A stretch of 64,000 nt of DNA from Actinomycetota bacterium (GTDB lineage: Bacteria; Actinomycetota; Thermoleophilia; BMS3ABIN01). Made by a program: the position numbers and the translations under genes. Positions within the stretch are counted from its first letter, which is position 1; each line of letters begins with the position of its first letter. Positions 33,883 to 41,744 of this stretch are shown one piece after another. The DNA is taken from contig JACRMB010000010.1 in the NCBI GenBank assembly GCA_016235065.1, forward strand, positions 275,321-339,320, written 5' to 3'. The notes under the pieces are model-generated. The model did no database searches and was not told where the DNA came from. It was given only the letters and a program-made list of their open reading frames with translations.

Positions 33883-36588
33883 ATGACGTTACGCAAGAAG
33901 ACTTTGTTGATAATCAGTCTTACCATGGCAGCTCTTCTTGCAGTTTTTTACCTGATCTCCTCAGCTGTGCTGCTTAATGGCTTCGAGGAGATCGAGGCCC
34001 AGGAGACCCGGCAGGATGTCCAGCGGACCATCGACTCGCTTGTCGACGATATGGCAGCCCTTGAGAATTCGACCCGGGACTGGGCGGTATGGGATGACAC
34101 TTACGCGTTCATCAGCGACGGCAATGCCGAATACGTAAAGACCATCGAGACGAGCTTCGTCAACAACCAGGTTAACATGATGATGTTCGTTGACAGCTCC
34201 ACCAATATCGTGTTCGCGGAAGCTTTCGACCTCGCCGCCGAAGAAAAAGTGGAGCTGCCCGAGAGCTGGCGCTTACTGATCGGCGAGGAAATGAGGCTTC
34301 TCAGCGACCCCGATCACACGGACGCGGTGACAGGTCTGGTCATGATGCCCGAGGGTCCGATGCTGATCACCGCTCACCCGATCCTGACCAGCGAGGGAAC
34401 CGGGCCGGCGAAGGGAACGGTCATCTGGGGCCGGTACCTGGACGAGTCGCAGGTGGATCGGCTGGCCGAGATCACGAACCTTTCCCTTGCTGCTTTCCGT
34501 CTTGATGATCCTTCGCTGCCAGACGATTTCCGTCAGGCTTTGAATTCAATCGACGAACAGAACCAGTATTTTGTCGAGCTGCTGGATTCTGACAATATAG
34601 CTGGCTATGCCGTGCTCGAGGATATCAGGGGCGCGCCGGTGCTGATCCTGCGGGTAGATACACACAGGGCCATCTACCACCAGGGTTTGTCCACCATGCA
34701 TTATTTTGTGGCATTTATTTTCGCCGCCAGCCTCATCATCGGCGTCACGACGACGTCCTTGCTTGAAGTGACGGTCTTTTCAAGGATGTCTCGCATCAGT
34801 GATGACGTCCGCAAAATCGGCTCCCGCAAGGATGCGACCGCCCGGGTGAGCATCAGCGGCGGGGACGAACTGACAAGTCTTGCCGGAGGCATCAACACGA
34901 TGCTGTCGGCGCTGGAGGAATCCCAACGAGACCTGCGCGCGGCCCACGACGAGCTCGAGGCCAGGGTCCAGGAGCGTACGGTCGAGCTGCGCGACAAGGT
35001 CGCCGTACTGCAGACCCTTACCGAGATCGACAGCGAGGTGATGGGCGCTACCCGCTCACAGTCGATTCTGAACCTTGTCTGCCACCGTGCCGCCGAGCTG
35101 CTTCGGGCTCCCAAGGGACTGATCGTGCTCAGTGGCGATGGTGACGAAGGGCATGTCGCCGCCAGCGTCGGCCTCGAATATGAAGCAGGAGTCGAGGAAG
35201 AGATCACGCCATACATGAACGCCGACGGCCTCGACAATATCGATCTCTACCATAACGGGGCCTTCGCGGTGAATAATATCGCCGAGACCATGCCTCACAT
35301 GAGGGAGTTCCGCATCAGGGAAAATATAAGATCCCTTGCGGTGGCGCCGCTGGTTACTGAAGGGCGGATGCTCGGCGCGCTCCTGGTGTTCGATACGGTC
35401 AAACGCAAGTGGAGCCCCGATGAAGTGCAGGTCATGGGCCTGCTCTCCGTGCAGGCGGCAATCGCCCTTGACGAAGCCAGGCTATTCGAAGAGGAACAGT
35501 CCCGCCGCGAAGAACTGGCTGTGCTTTACGGACTATCCCGGGAGCTTGCCGATGCACCCCCGGAACTCGACCGGATCCTCGATCTGGTGGCAAAACACAC
35601 GGTCGAGACTACCCATGTCACCTTTGCCGGCATAGCACTGGTGGATGAAAAAGAAGAGCTCGTCATACGCGCGGCTCATCCGGTCCGTTCGCTCGATTGC
35701 GATCTGCTGACCGACAGCCGCCAGGCAATGCAGCAGAATTTCTGTCATGTCTGCCTGCAGCTTTATGCGCCGATCGTGATCCGTGACGATTCTGCCGACC
35801 TGAGCCCGCGTGAACGCGAGATGCTCTTTCCAGACGACACCCACACGCTCTGCCTGGTGCCGTTGCGCGCCGGCGATCGTGCCCTGGGCCTGCTGATGCT
35901 CGGCGAAGCCCGGGGTGAGAAGCGGGAGCCGTTCACGCCGGAGAAGATGCGGCTCGCCCACAGCATCGCCGACCAGACCGCCAGCTCCCTGGTGCGCGCC
36001 GAGCTGTTCACCCAGCTCGAGCATTCTTATCTGGAGACGGTCCTGTCCCTCGCTGGCGCGGTCGAGGCGAAGGATACCTATACTGCGGACCATGCCGAGA
36101 GCCTGGCCAGAATGGCATTGGCTATCGGCAGCAAGGCGGGTATGAGCGAGAAGGAACTGGAAGCTCTTCACTTCGGTGCAATCCTCCATGACGTCGGCAA
36201 GATCGGCGTTCCGGATTCCGTCCTTCAGAAACCTGGAAAGCTGGATGATGACGAATGGCGGCTGATGAAAAAACATCCGGACATCGGCGCGCGGATACTT
36301 TCGCCGGTGCCTCGCCTGGCTGGCGCCGCCAGCATCGTTCGCCATCACCATGAACGCTTTGACGGCAGCGGCTATCCCGACGGCCTCGCCGGGGAGGATA
36401 TCCCGCTCGGCGCGCGTATCCTCACCGTCGTCGATTCCTACAGCGCCATGGTCGACGATCGTGTATACAAGGAAGCCTTCTCAAAGGATGAAGCCATCGC
36501 GGAGCTCAGGCGCTGCGCCGGCTCACAGTTCGATCCGCAGATCGTGGAGTTCTTCCTGGAGAAGACAGCAGACGGCGCGCCAGGATAA
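33883..36588 (+). CDS. membrane sensor: CHASE4-HAMP-GAF-GAF-HD-GYP phosphodiesterase
   Basis: 901 residues. An N-terminal helix (~7-30), an extracytoplasmic CHASE4-like domain (~35-270, with NSTRDWAVWDDTY), a second helix (~275-300), HAMP and coiled coil (~300-375), two GAF-like domains (~380-540 and ~550-705) and an HD-GYP domain (~710-890). The HD-GYP shows HDVGKIG near 769 and HHERFDGSGYPDGLAG near 820, the full active site for hydrolysing c-di-GMP. It begins 105 bp after nifB with no strong terminator between, so read-through from nif is possible. Confidence 0.9.
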   Translation: MTLRKKTLLIISLTMAALLAVFYLISSAVLLNGFEEIEAQETRQDVQRTIDSLVDDMAALENSTRDWAVWDDTYAFISDGNAEYVKTIETSFVNNQVNMMMFVDSSTNIVFAEAFDLAAEEKVELPESWRLLIGEEMRLLSDPDHTDAVTGLVMMPEGPMLITAHPILTSEGTGPAKGTVIWGRYLDESQVDRLAEITNLSLAAFRLDDPSLPDDFRQALNSIDEQNQYFVELLDSDNIAGYAVLEDIRGAPVLILRVDTHRAIYHQGLSTMHYFVAFIFAASLIIGVTTTSLLEVTVFSRMSRISDDVRKIGSRKDATARVSISGGDELTSLAGGINTMLSALEESQRDLRAAHDELEARVQERTVELRDKVAVLQTLTEIDSEVMGATRSQSILNLVCHRAAELLRAPKGLIVLSGDGDEGHVAASVGLEYEAGVEEEITPYMNADGLDNIDLYHNGAFAVNNIAETMPHMREFRIRENIRSLAVAPLVTEGRMLGALLVFDTVKRKWSPDEVQVMGLLSVQAAIALDEARLFEEEQSRREELAVLYGLSRELADAPPELDRILDLVAKHTVETTHVTFAGIALVDEKEELVIRAAHPVRSLDCDLLTDSRQAMQQNFCHVCLQLYAPIVIRDDSADLSPREREMLFPDDTHTLCLVPLRAGDRALGLLMLGEARGEKREPFTPEKMRLAHSIADQTASSLVRAELFTQLEHSYLETVLSLAGAVEAKDTYTADHAESLARMALAIGSKAGMSEKELEALHFGAILHDVGKIGVPDSVLQKPGKLDDDEWRLMKKHPDIGARILSPVPRLAGAASIVRHHHERFDGSGYPDGLAGEDIPLGARILTVVDSYSAMVDDRVYKEAFSKDEAIAELRRCAGSQFDPQIVEFFLEKTADGAPG

Positions 36589-36684
36589 GCCCGGATTCCA
36601 CCAGATAAATTAAAGGGAAAGACGCAGGCTCCGAGTACCTAATCCAGCAGAGGCGCAAAACCATATTGATGGGAGCCTGCCGCT

Positions 36685-38475
36685 ATCAGGAAGTTCAGCT
36701 TACTTGCAAAATACTCCATCCTCTCGCTGATCGTAACCGCGGGGGTCTCACTTTTCGTGGCCTGGGGCCTGCAGCGCAATCAGGAAGCCAGGATCATCGA
36801 GATCGAGGCTGACAGCGCCGCCGATCAGGTAGATACCGTGCTGGCGTCCCACCTGCTCCCATCCGACTTCAACCAGCCGCTCAGCCCTGAAAGGTACCGG
36901 CAGATCGATGAGATAATACGCACGGATATCGTGCACGAACACGTGGTGCGCGTGAAACTGTGGAACCGGGAAGGCAAGCTGATCTATTCGGATGCCGGTG
37001 ACGGCGAGATGGTCGGCGAGACCCCGGAGATGTCACACGAACTCGAGGAAGCGCTCGACGGTGAGATGGCCACGGAGATCTCCGATCTCGAAAAAGAGGA
37101 GAACGCCACGGAGGCCGAGCGGTTCGAGCATCTGCTGGAAGTGTATGCTCCAGTCCGGCTCGACGGGTCAGACCAGATCGTCGGAGCCTTCGAGGCTTAT
37201 CACCACCTTGGCGTGCTCGAGCCCGGTATCGCCGACATGCGGCGCTTCGTAGCCTTCAGCATTGGCGCCGGTGCGGTGATCATATATTTTTCTCTGTTCG
37301 GGATAGTCCGTGGAGCCTCCCGGCAGCTGGTAAGACGCAGCCGGGAGAACAGACGGCTGTTCGAAGAGGAAAAGACCCGCCGGTCAGAGCTGTCAGCGCT
37401 GTATGGCCTTTCCCGTTCCCTGGTCAATGCCCCGCCAGAGGAAGGTGAATCCCTCGGCATCATCGTCAGGAATGCCGTCGATACCCTGCATGTGACTTTC
37501 GCCTGCGCCTTCCTGCTGGAAGGAGACAGCGTGGTCCAGCGAACCGCACATCCAATCCGTTATCTCGGGCGTGACCTGAAGGTCGAACAATGTTACCTCA
37601 ACGAACACTGCCCCAGTCTGCTGCAGGCGGCGCTGGCGGATGAGCCGGTTCTGATCCGCCGGGATGCAGCTGCCGGTCTGTCCAGCCAAGAGCGGCATAT
37701 GCTCTACCTGGACCTGGCGCAGACGATCTGCCTTGTTCCTGTCAAGGCGGGTGAGCTTCCGCTGGGCATCCTGCTCCTGGGCGAATCGCGCAGTGACATC
37801 CGTGAGCCGTTCACGCCGGAGAAGCTGCGCCTCTGCGGCAGCATCGCCGACCAGGCGGCCAGCTCCCTGCAACGCGCCAGTCTCTTCAGCGACCTGGAGA
37901 AAGCATATCTGGAAACAGTGCTTACCCTGGCGAACGCCGTCGAGGCCAAGGACACTTACACCAAGAACCACGCCGAGAACGTATCGCATATGGCGGTGGA
38001 GGTCGGCAAGGCAATGGGGCTCGACGACAACCTGCTGGAGGACCTAAAATATGGTGGCGTGCTCCACGATGTGGGCAAGATCGGCGTCCCCGATGCCGTC
38101 CTGAAAAAACCGGGCAAACTCGATGACGAGGAGTGGATCCTGATGCGAGCTCATGCCGCGCTCGGCTCTGACATCCTCAAACCGGTGCACCGCCTCGCCG
38201 GAGCGGCAAATGTGGTGCGCCATCACCATGAACGCTACGACGGCCATGGTTATCCTGACGAGATCGCGGGAGAAACTATCCCGATCACTGCGCGCATCCT
38301 CACGACGGTTGACTCATATAGCGCCATTGTCGACCGGCGGCCGTACAAGCAGGCACGCAGCCACGCGGAAGCTGTTAAAGAGCTGAAGCGCTGCGCCGGC
38401 ACCCAGTTCGATCCCGATGTAGTGAGGACATTCATCGGGCTCTTCGAAAGCGGCGCACTCACCCCGGACGAATAA
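36685..38475 (+). CDS. membrane sensor: extracytoplasmic domain-GAF-HD-GYP phosphodiesterase
   Basis: About 596 residues. The first canonical start in frame (GTG 36757) would cut off most of a clear N-terminal helix whose coding begins IRKFSLLAKYSILSLIV at 36685; that codon is ATC, with GGGAG at 36671-36675, nine bases upstream. I therefore place the start at ATC 36685. Domains: helix 1 (~10-32), extracytoplasmic region (~35-185), helix 2 (~188-212), coiled coil, GAF-like (~240-390) and HD-GYP with LHDVGKIGVPD and HHERYDGHGYPDEIAG. The GAF and HD-GYP regions closely parallel those of the gene upstream, suggesting duplication. Confidence 0.85.
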   Translation: MRKFSLLAKYSILSLIVTAGVSLFVAWGLQRNQEARIIEIEADSAADQVDTVLASHLLPSDFNQPLSPERYRQIDEIIRTDIVHEHVVRVKLWNREGKLIYSDAGDGEMVGETPEMSHELEEALDGEMATEISDLEKEENATEAERFEHLLEVYAPVRLDGSDQIVGAFEAYHHLGVLEPGIADMRRFVAFSIGAGAVIIYFSLFGIVRGASRQLVRRSRENRRLFEEEKTRRSELSALYGLSRSLVNAPPEEGESLGIIVRNAVDTLHVTFACAFLLEGDSVVQRTAHPIRYLGRDLKVEQCYLNEHCPSLLQAALADEPVLIRRDAAAGLSSQERHMLYLDLAQTICLVPVKAGELPLGILLLGESRSDIREPFTPEKLRLCGSIADQAASSLQRASLFSDLEKAYLETVLTLANAVEAKDTYTKNHAENVSHMAVEVGKAMGLDDNLLEDLKYGGVLHDVGKIGVPDAVLKKPGKLDDEEWILMRAHAALGSDILKPVHRLAGAANVVRHHHERYDGHGYPDEIAGETIPITARILTTVDSYSAIVDRRPYKQARSHAEAVKELKRCAGTQFDPDVVRTFIGLFESGALTPDE

Positions 38476-38547
38476 ATCTCTGGCCATGCATGGCCAGCCA
38501 GCACTGAGCTGGTTTCAAAACCCGGATTAATGGTATTATTAGAGCCA

Positions 38548-38563
38548 TACTACATGCATAGGA
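38548..38563. promoter_or_regulatory. BlaI-type half-palindromic operator upstream of blaI
   Basis: TACTACATGCATAGGA carries one perfect TACTACA half-site of the BlaI/MecI operator and a degenerate second half, 22 bp before the repressor start. It suggests autoregulation. Confidence 0.45.
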
Positions 38564-38584
38564 ATCAACCCCCCGGAGAGTCAA

Positions 38585-38998
38585 ATGGCCAAAGAGAGAA
38601 AAACCTACTGGTATCGTGACAGCATGAGTGCGACCAATCTGACATCTGCGGAAGCAGAGATCATGCGCGTGGTCTGGGATGCCGGCGAGCCGGTAACTGT
38701 CAGGGACGTCTACGAATCGCTGCTCAAGCAGCGGAAGCTCGCCTACACGACCGTGATGAGCATTATGGGCAAGCTGACCAAGAAAGGCTTTCTGCTCCAG
38801 GATAAAAGCGGCACCGCCTATATCTACTCCGCCGCTTTCACCGATGAGGAGGTGGCCGGCAATATCATCGATTCCGTCGTCAATAAGGTCCTCGATGGCG
38901 CGGCGGCGCCGCTGATATCTCGCCTGCTCGGCTCCAGGAAGAAGCTGACAGCAGAAGAAGTGGAAAAACTGGAGGAGTTACTAAAAAAGAAGAAGTAG
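38585..38998 (+). CDS. BlaI/MecI/CopY-family repressor
   Basis: 137 residues. The winged helix is visible (LTSAEAEIMRVVWDAGEPVTVRDVYESL, then YTTVMSIMGKLTKKGFL), followed by the helical dimerisation arm. Family repressors bind TACTACA-type palindromes as dimers and are cleaved or released when a BlaR1-type membrane protease is activated. GGAG precedes the ATG. The next gene, an M56 peptidase, starts 26 bp later, the standard repressor-sensor pair. No beta-lactamase is nearby; a RiPP-like cassette follows instead. Confidence 0.93.
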   Translation: MAKERKTYWYRDSMSATNLTSAEAEIMRVVWDAGEPVTVRDVYESLLKQRKLAYTTVMSIMGKLTKKGFLLQDKSGTAYIYSAAFTDEEVAGNIIDSVVNKVLDGAAAPLISRLLGSRKKLTAEEVEKLEELLKKKK

Positions 38999-39024
38999 GA
39001 TGAATCTCGGTCAATCGGGGTTTT

Positions 39025-40104
39025 ATGCTTGACTCGTGGCAACGCATCGTTTTCTTTCACCTCCAGCCGGCGATCATCGACGGGATGCTGTCCCTGGCGG
39101 GCGTGCTACTGCTCCTGCGGATTTTCCGCGTCCGCAACCCTTCCATAAGGTCATTCTTCCTCTTCATCCCTCTGGTGCGGCCACTGATCATCCTCCTGGA
39201 GGGCAGCGCCCGTGCGAACCGGCTTACATTTCCAAACAGTTATGTCGCCCTGCGTTTTCCTGATCCGCTGAATCTCATCCCCCTGAGCGACATAGTCGGA
39301 CAGAACGATTTCTCGGTCGTTTCGCGTCTCATCGTGGCGCTGATCATCGTCTTCCTGATCATTGCCCTGGCGTTCCTCGGCTTTCGCTGGGCGAGTTTTG
39401 CCCTCTTCTACCGGCGCATGCGGGTCCAGTCGTTGCAGGTCGAGGTACCCGAAAGGGCGGCTGAGACTCTACGGAGCCTGGTTCTGGACCTGTCTCGCCA
39501 GGTCGGCATGGCTCGCCCTCCCGAGATCCTTTTCACTGAAGACGGCTGGATGACACCTTGCGCCATCGGCTGGCGCCGGCCCGCATTGATAATCGACCCG
39601 GCGCTTGCCTTCGATCTTGATCCGGACGAGCTGCGCGCTGTTCTGGCCCATGAAATGAGCCATATATACCGCCGTGACGGCCTCTGGCACTGGATATCCG
39701 TCCTGCTTCGCGACATCCAGTCTTTCAGCCCTTTTTCGCACATGAGCATCTTCAGATTGGGCCTGGAACGGGAAAAAGCCTGCGACCGCGAAGCTGTCGA
39801 ATCGTTTCGGCTCCCGCCGCGGCTTCTTGCATCCTGCCTGGTCAAGGTCGCAAGACTGAGGCTGGTCAAAGAGTCGAAACCGCTTCCCGGTTATGGACTC
39901 GGCTTCATGAGTGGTGGCCGCCTGCTGGAGGACCGTCTCAACTACCTGCTCGACATGGAAAGCGACCTTGTTTCCGGAAAACCGGGGCGTCATAACATCG
40001 GCAAAGCAAGAAAAGCGGTTCTGCTGGCCATCTGGATACCCCTGGTCACGATCCAGCTGTACATCTGCGCCTGGATCGGCGATTACATCCTGGTCATCAA
40101 ATAA
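39025..40104 (+). CDS. M56 (BlaR1-like) membrane metallopeptidase
   Basis: 359 residues. Helices are at about 13-30, 35-55, 95-125 and at the C-terminus (~335-358). The zinc motif is HEMSH at 209-213 within AVLAHEMSHIYRRDG, and a downstream Glu in LEREKACDREAVE is the likely third ligand. The C-terminal penicillin-sensor domain of BlaR1 is absent, so this is a minimal M56 protease. It likely inactivates the neighbouring BlaI. It could also process the peptide encoded 31 bp downstream, which is inference. Confidence 0.9.
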   Translation: MLDSWQRIVFFHLQPAIIDGMLSLAGVLLLLRIFRVRNPSIRSFFLFIPLVRPLIILLEGSARANRLTFPNSYVALRFPDPLNLIPLSDIVGQNDFSVVSRLIVALIIVFLIIALAFLGFRWASFALFYRRMRVQSLQVEVPERAAETLRSLVLDLSRQVGMARPPEILFTEDGWMTPCAIGWRRPALIIDPALAFDLDPDELRAVLAHEMSHIYRRDGLWHWISVLLRDIQSFSPFSHMSIFRLGLEREKACDREAVESFRLPPRLLASCLVKVARLRLVKESKPLPGYGLGFMSGGRLLEDRLNYLLDMESDLVSGKPGRHNIGKARKAVLLAIWIPLVTIQLYICAWIGDYILVIK

Positions 40105-40135
40105 AAAACCGAGATCGAGGGAGGTGATTAGCCAG

Positions 40136-40297
40136 ATGAAGTCGGTCAATGAAGACGGCAAGCTATGGAGCAGCAGGAAGAACGGCAGCATCAGCGGCAT
40201 CGTCGGCCCCAGCTGCTGCTGGGTTATCGGATGTTGCTGGTACTGGTATGGAATGGCCTCCAAGGAGGCGGCAAAGCCTGACACCGCAAACGCCTGA
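40136..40297 (+). CDS. Cys/Trp-rich peptide, candidate RiPP precursor
   Basis: 53 residues with a very strong SD (GGGAGGTGA, about 40120-40128). The N-terminal ~26 residues are polar and charged (leader-like, MKSVNEDGKLW..). Then comes a hydrophobic, cysteine- and tryptophan-rich core, SCCWVIGCCWYWYGMAS, with CCW twice in 8 residues, and a polar Lys/Ala/Asp tail. The gene lies 11 bp before a radical SAM/SPASM gene and 31 bp after the M56 peptidase. Short length, leader/core split and linked maturase are the usual hallmarks of a ribosomally made, modified peptide. It matches no precursor family I know (SCIFF, GeoRSP, streptide, sactipeptides). Confidence 0.7.
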   Translation: MKSVNEDGKLWSSRKNGSISGIVGPSCCWVIGCCWYWYGMASKEAAKPDTANA

Positions 40298-40308
40298 AAG
40301 CCGAAAGC

Positions 40309-41670
40309 ATGTTTCTGACCAGAAGACTGGTGCGTTATAAGGAAGCAGACGGAGAGATCTGGCTCAACGCTCTCACCGGGGCTGTCGACCGGCTGAGCGG
40401 CGAGGAAGTGAGCCTCGTCGACCGGACCCTCAGCCGCGAAGGCGGCCAAATCGATTCGCCGTTGCTGAGACAGCTGAAGTCTCGCGGCTATCTCTACATT
40501 GATAAAGCGGAGGAAGCAGCCGCCTTCGACCGACTGGTCGAAGAGCAACGGCAGGACCAGGGCAGCAGACCCACAAACCTGATCATATGTCCCACTTTTT
40601 CGTGCAATCTGCGCTGCGTTTATTGCTTCCAGCGACTGCCTCATCAGCGATTCTCCAGCAAGGCGATGAACCTGGATTCACTCTCGCTCGCCCTGGAAGC
40701 CTTCCAGCTGATACGTGAAAAGGAGCCCGGCCGACAGTATTCGCTGGGACTCTTCGGCGGCGAGCCTCTGCTGCTTGCAAACCACGAGGTAGTGCGCCAG
40801 GTCATGGAACATGCGAAGTCAGAATCACTGCCGTTGATGATCGTCAGCAATGGTGTCAGTGTGCCTGGTTTTATCACCATCCTCGAGGAATATGCCGACA
40901 GCATCATGGCCGTGCAGTTGACGATCGACGGCCCCGAGGATGTCCACGACGCACGGCGGCCATCAGCCGGTCGACAGGGCACCTTCCAGGATGTGGCCGC
41001 CGCGGCTGACCTGCTCCTGGAAAGGGGCATCAAAGTTGTACTCAGGGCTAACGTGGACAGGAAGAACCTGGGATCACTGCCTGAATTGACCGGTATCGTG
41101 CAAGACCGGGGCTGGGCGGCTAACCCCGCGTTCACATGCAGCCTCGCTCCAGTGAAAGACCACCTTGGATCCGGGACTATCCCCAATGTGACACCCGATG
41201 CCGAACTGCTTACGACCCTGCTCGACGTCTACGATGAGAATCCCGAAACGGAAGTGCTCTTTGGATTCCAGGGGCTGCAGATGCTGACACCCGTCGCCGG
41301 CCTGATTTGTGGCGAGCGAACGACCTCTCCGAGGGTCTATCATTGCGAGGCGAACTACGGGGGCTACTGGGTCGCCAGTCCCGACGGCTACCTGTATGCC
41401 TGCCCTGAATCGATCGGGCAGCCTCATCTGGCGATTGGACGCTTTGAACCCGAACTGGAGATCTGGGACAGCGCCAGGGATGAATGGGCCGGTCGCGACA
41501 TCGCTACGCTAATTCGATGCAGTGATTGTGCGGTTGGCCCACTGTGCGGAGGCGGCTGTACCTATGCTTCCCTGGCTCGCGACCGTGAAGAAAGGCAACC
41601 CGACTGTGATCCCGGCCTGGAGGAGGCCATCGGCGTATTCCTCCGCAGACGAGTCATCACTTCCTGCTGA
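40309..41670 (+). CDS. radical SAM/SPASM peptide maturase
   Basis: 453 residues. The N-terminal ~85 residues (LNALTGAVDRLSGEEVSLVD..) resemble the precursor-handling region of ranthipeptide/sactipeptide maturases. The radical SAM core has Cys99, Cys103 and Cys106 in CNLRCVYCF, with an extra Cys94 (IICPTFSC). GLFGGEPLLL is the GGE SAM-binding motif. The SPASM domain near the end carries many cysteines (LICGER, YHCEA, YACPES, CSDCAVGPLCGGGC, DCDPG) for two auxiliary Fe-S clusters. Such enzymes form thioether or C-C crosslinks on peptides. The 53-residue Cys/Trp peptide directly upstream is the obvious substrate. Confidence 0.92.
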   Translation: MFLTRRLVRYKEADGEIWLNALTGAVDRLSGEEVSLVDRTLSREGGQIDSPLLRQLKSRGYLYIDKAEEAAAFDRLVEEQRQDQGSRPTNLIICPTFSCNLRCVYCFQRLPHQRFSSKAMNLDSLSLALEAFQLIREKEPGRQYSLGLFGGEPLLLANHEVVRQVMEHAKSESLPLMIVSNGVSVPGFITILEEYADSIMAVQLTIDGPEDVHDARRPSAGRQGTFQDVAAAADLLLERGIKVVLRANVDRKNLGSLPELTGIVQDRGWAANPAFTCSLAPVKDHLGSGTIPNVTPDAELLTTLLDVYDENPETEVLFGFQGLQMLTPVAGLICGERTTSPRVYHCEANYGGYWVASPDGYLYACPESIGQPHLAIGRFEPELEIWDSARDEWAGRDIATLIRCSDCAVGPLCGGGCTYASLARDREERQPDCDPGLEEAIGVFLRRRVITSC

Positions 41671-41715
41671 GAAGTCCCTGCCTGATATCGATAAATGAAG
41701 GAAAATGCGGTATAT

Positions 41716-41731
41716 TACTATAACTGTAGTA
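41716..41731. promoter_or_regulatory. BlaI-type operator TACTATA-AC-TGTAGTA
   Basis: A 16-bp near-perfect palindrome in the BlaI/MecI form (TACTACA-N2-TGTAGTA, one mismatch), 14 bp before the start of the GGDEF/HD-GYP gene and just after a TATATT -10-like element. It links this gene to the repressor encoded at 38585. Confidence 0.6.
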
Positions 41732-41744
41732 CTATGAGATTATT

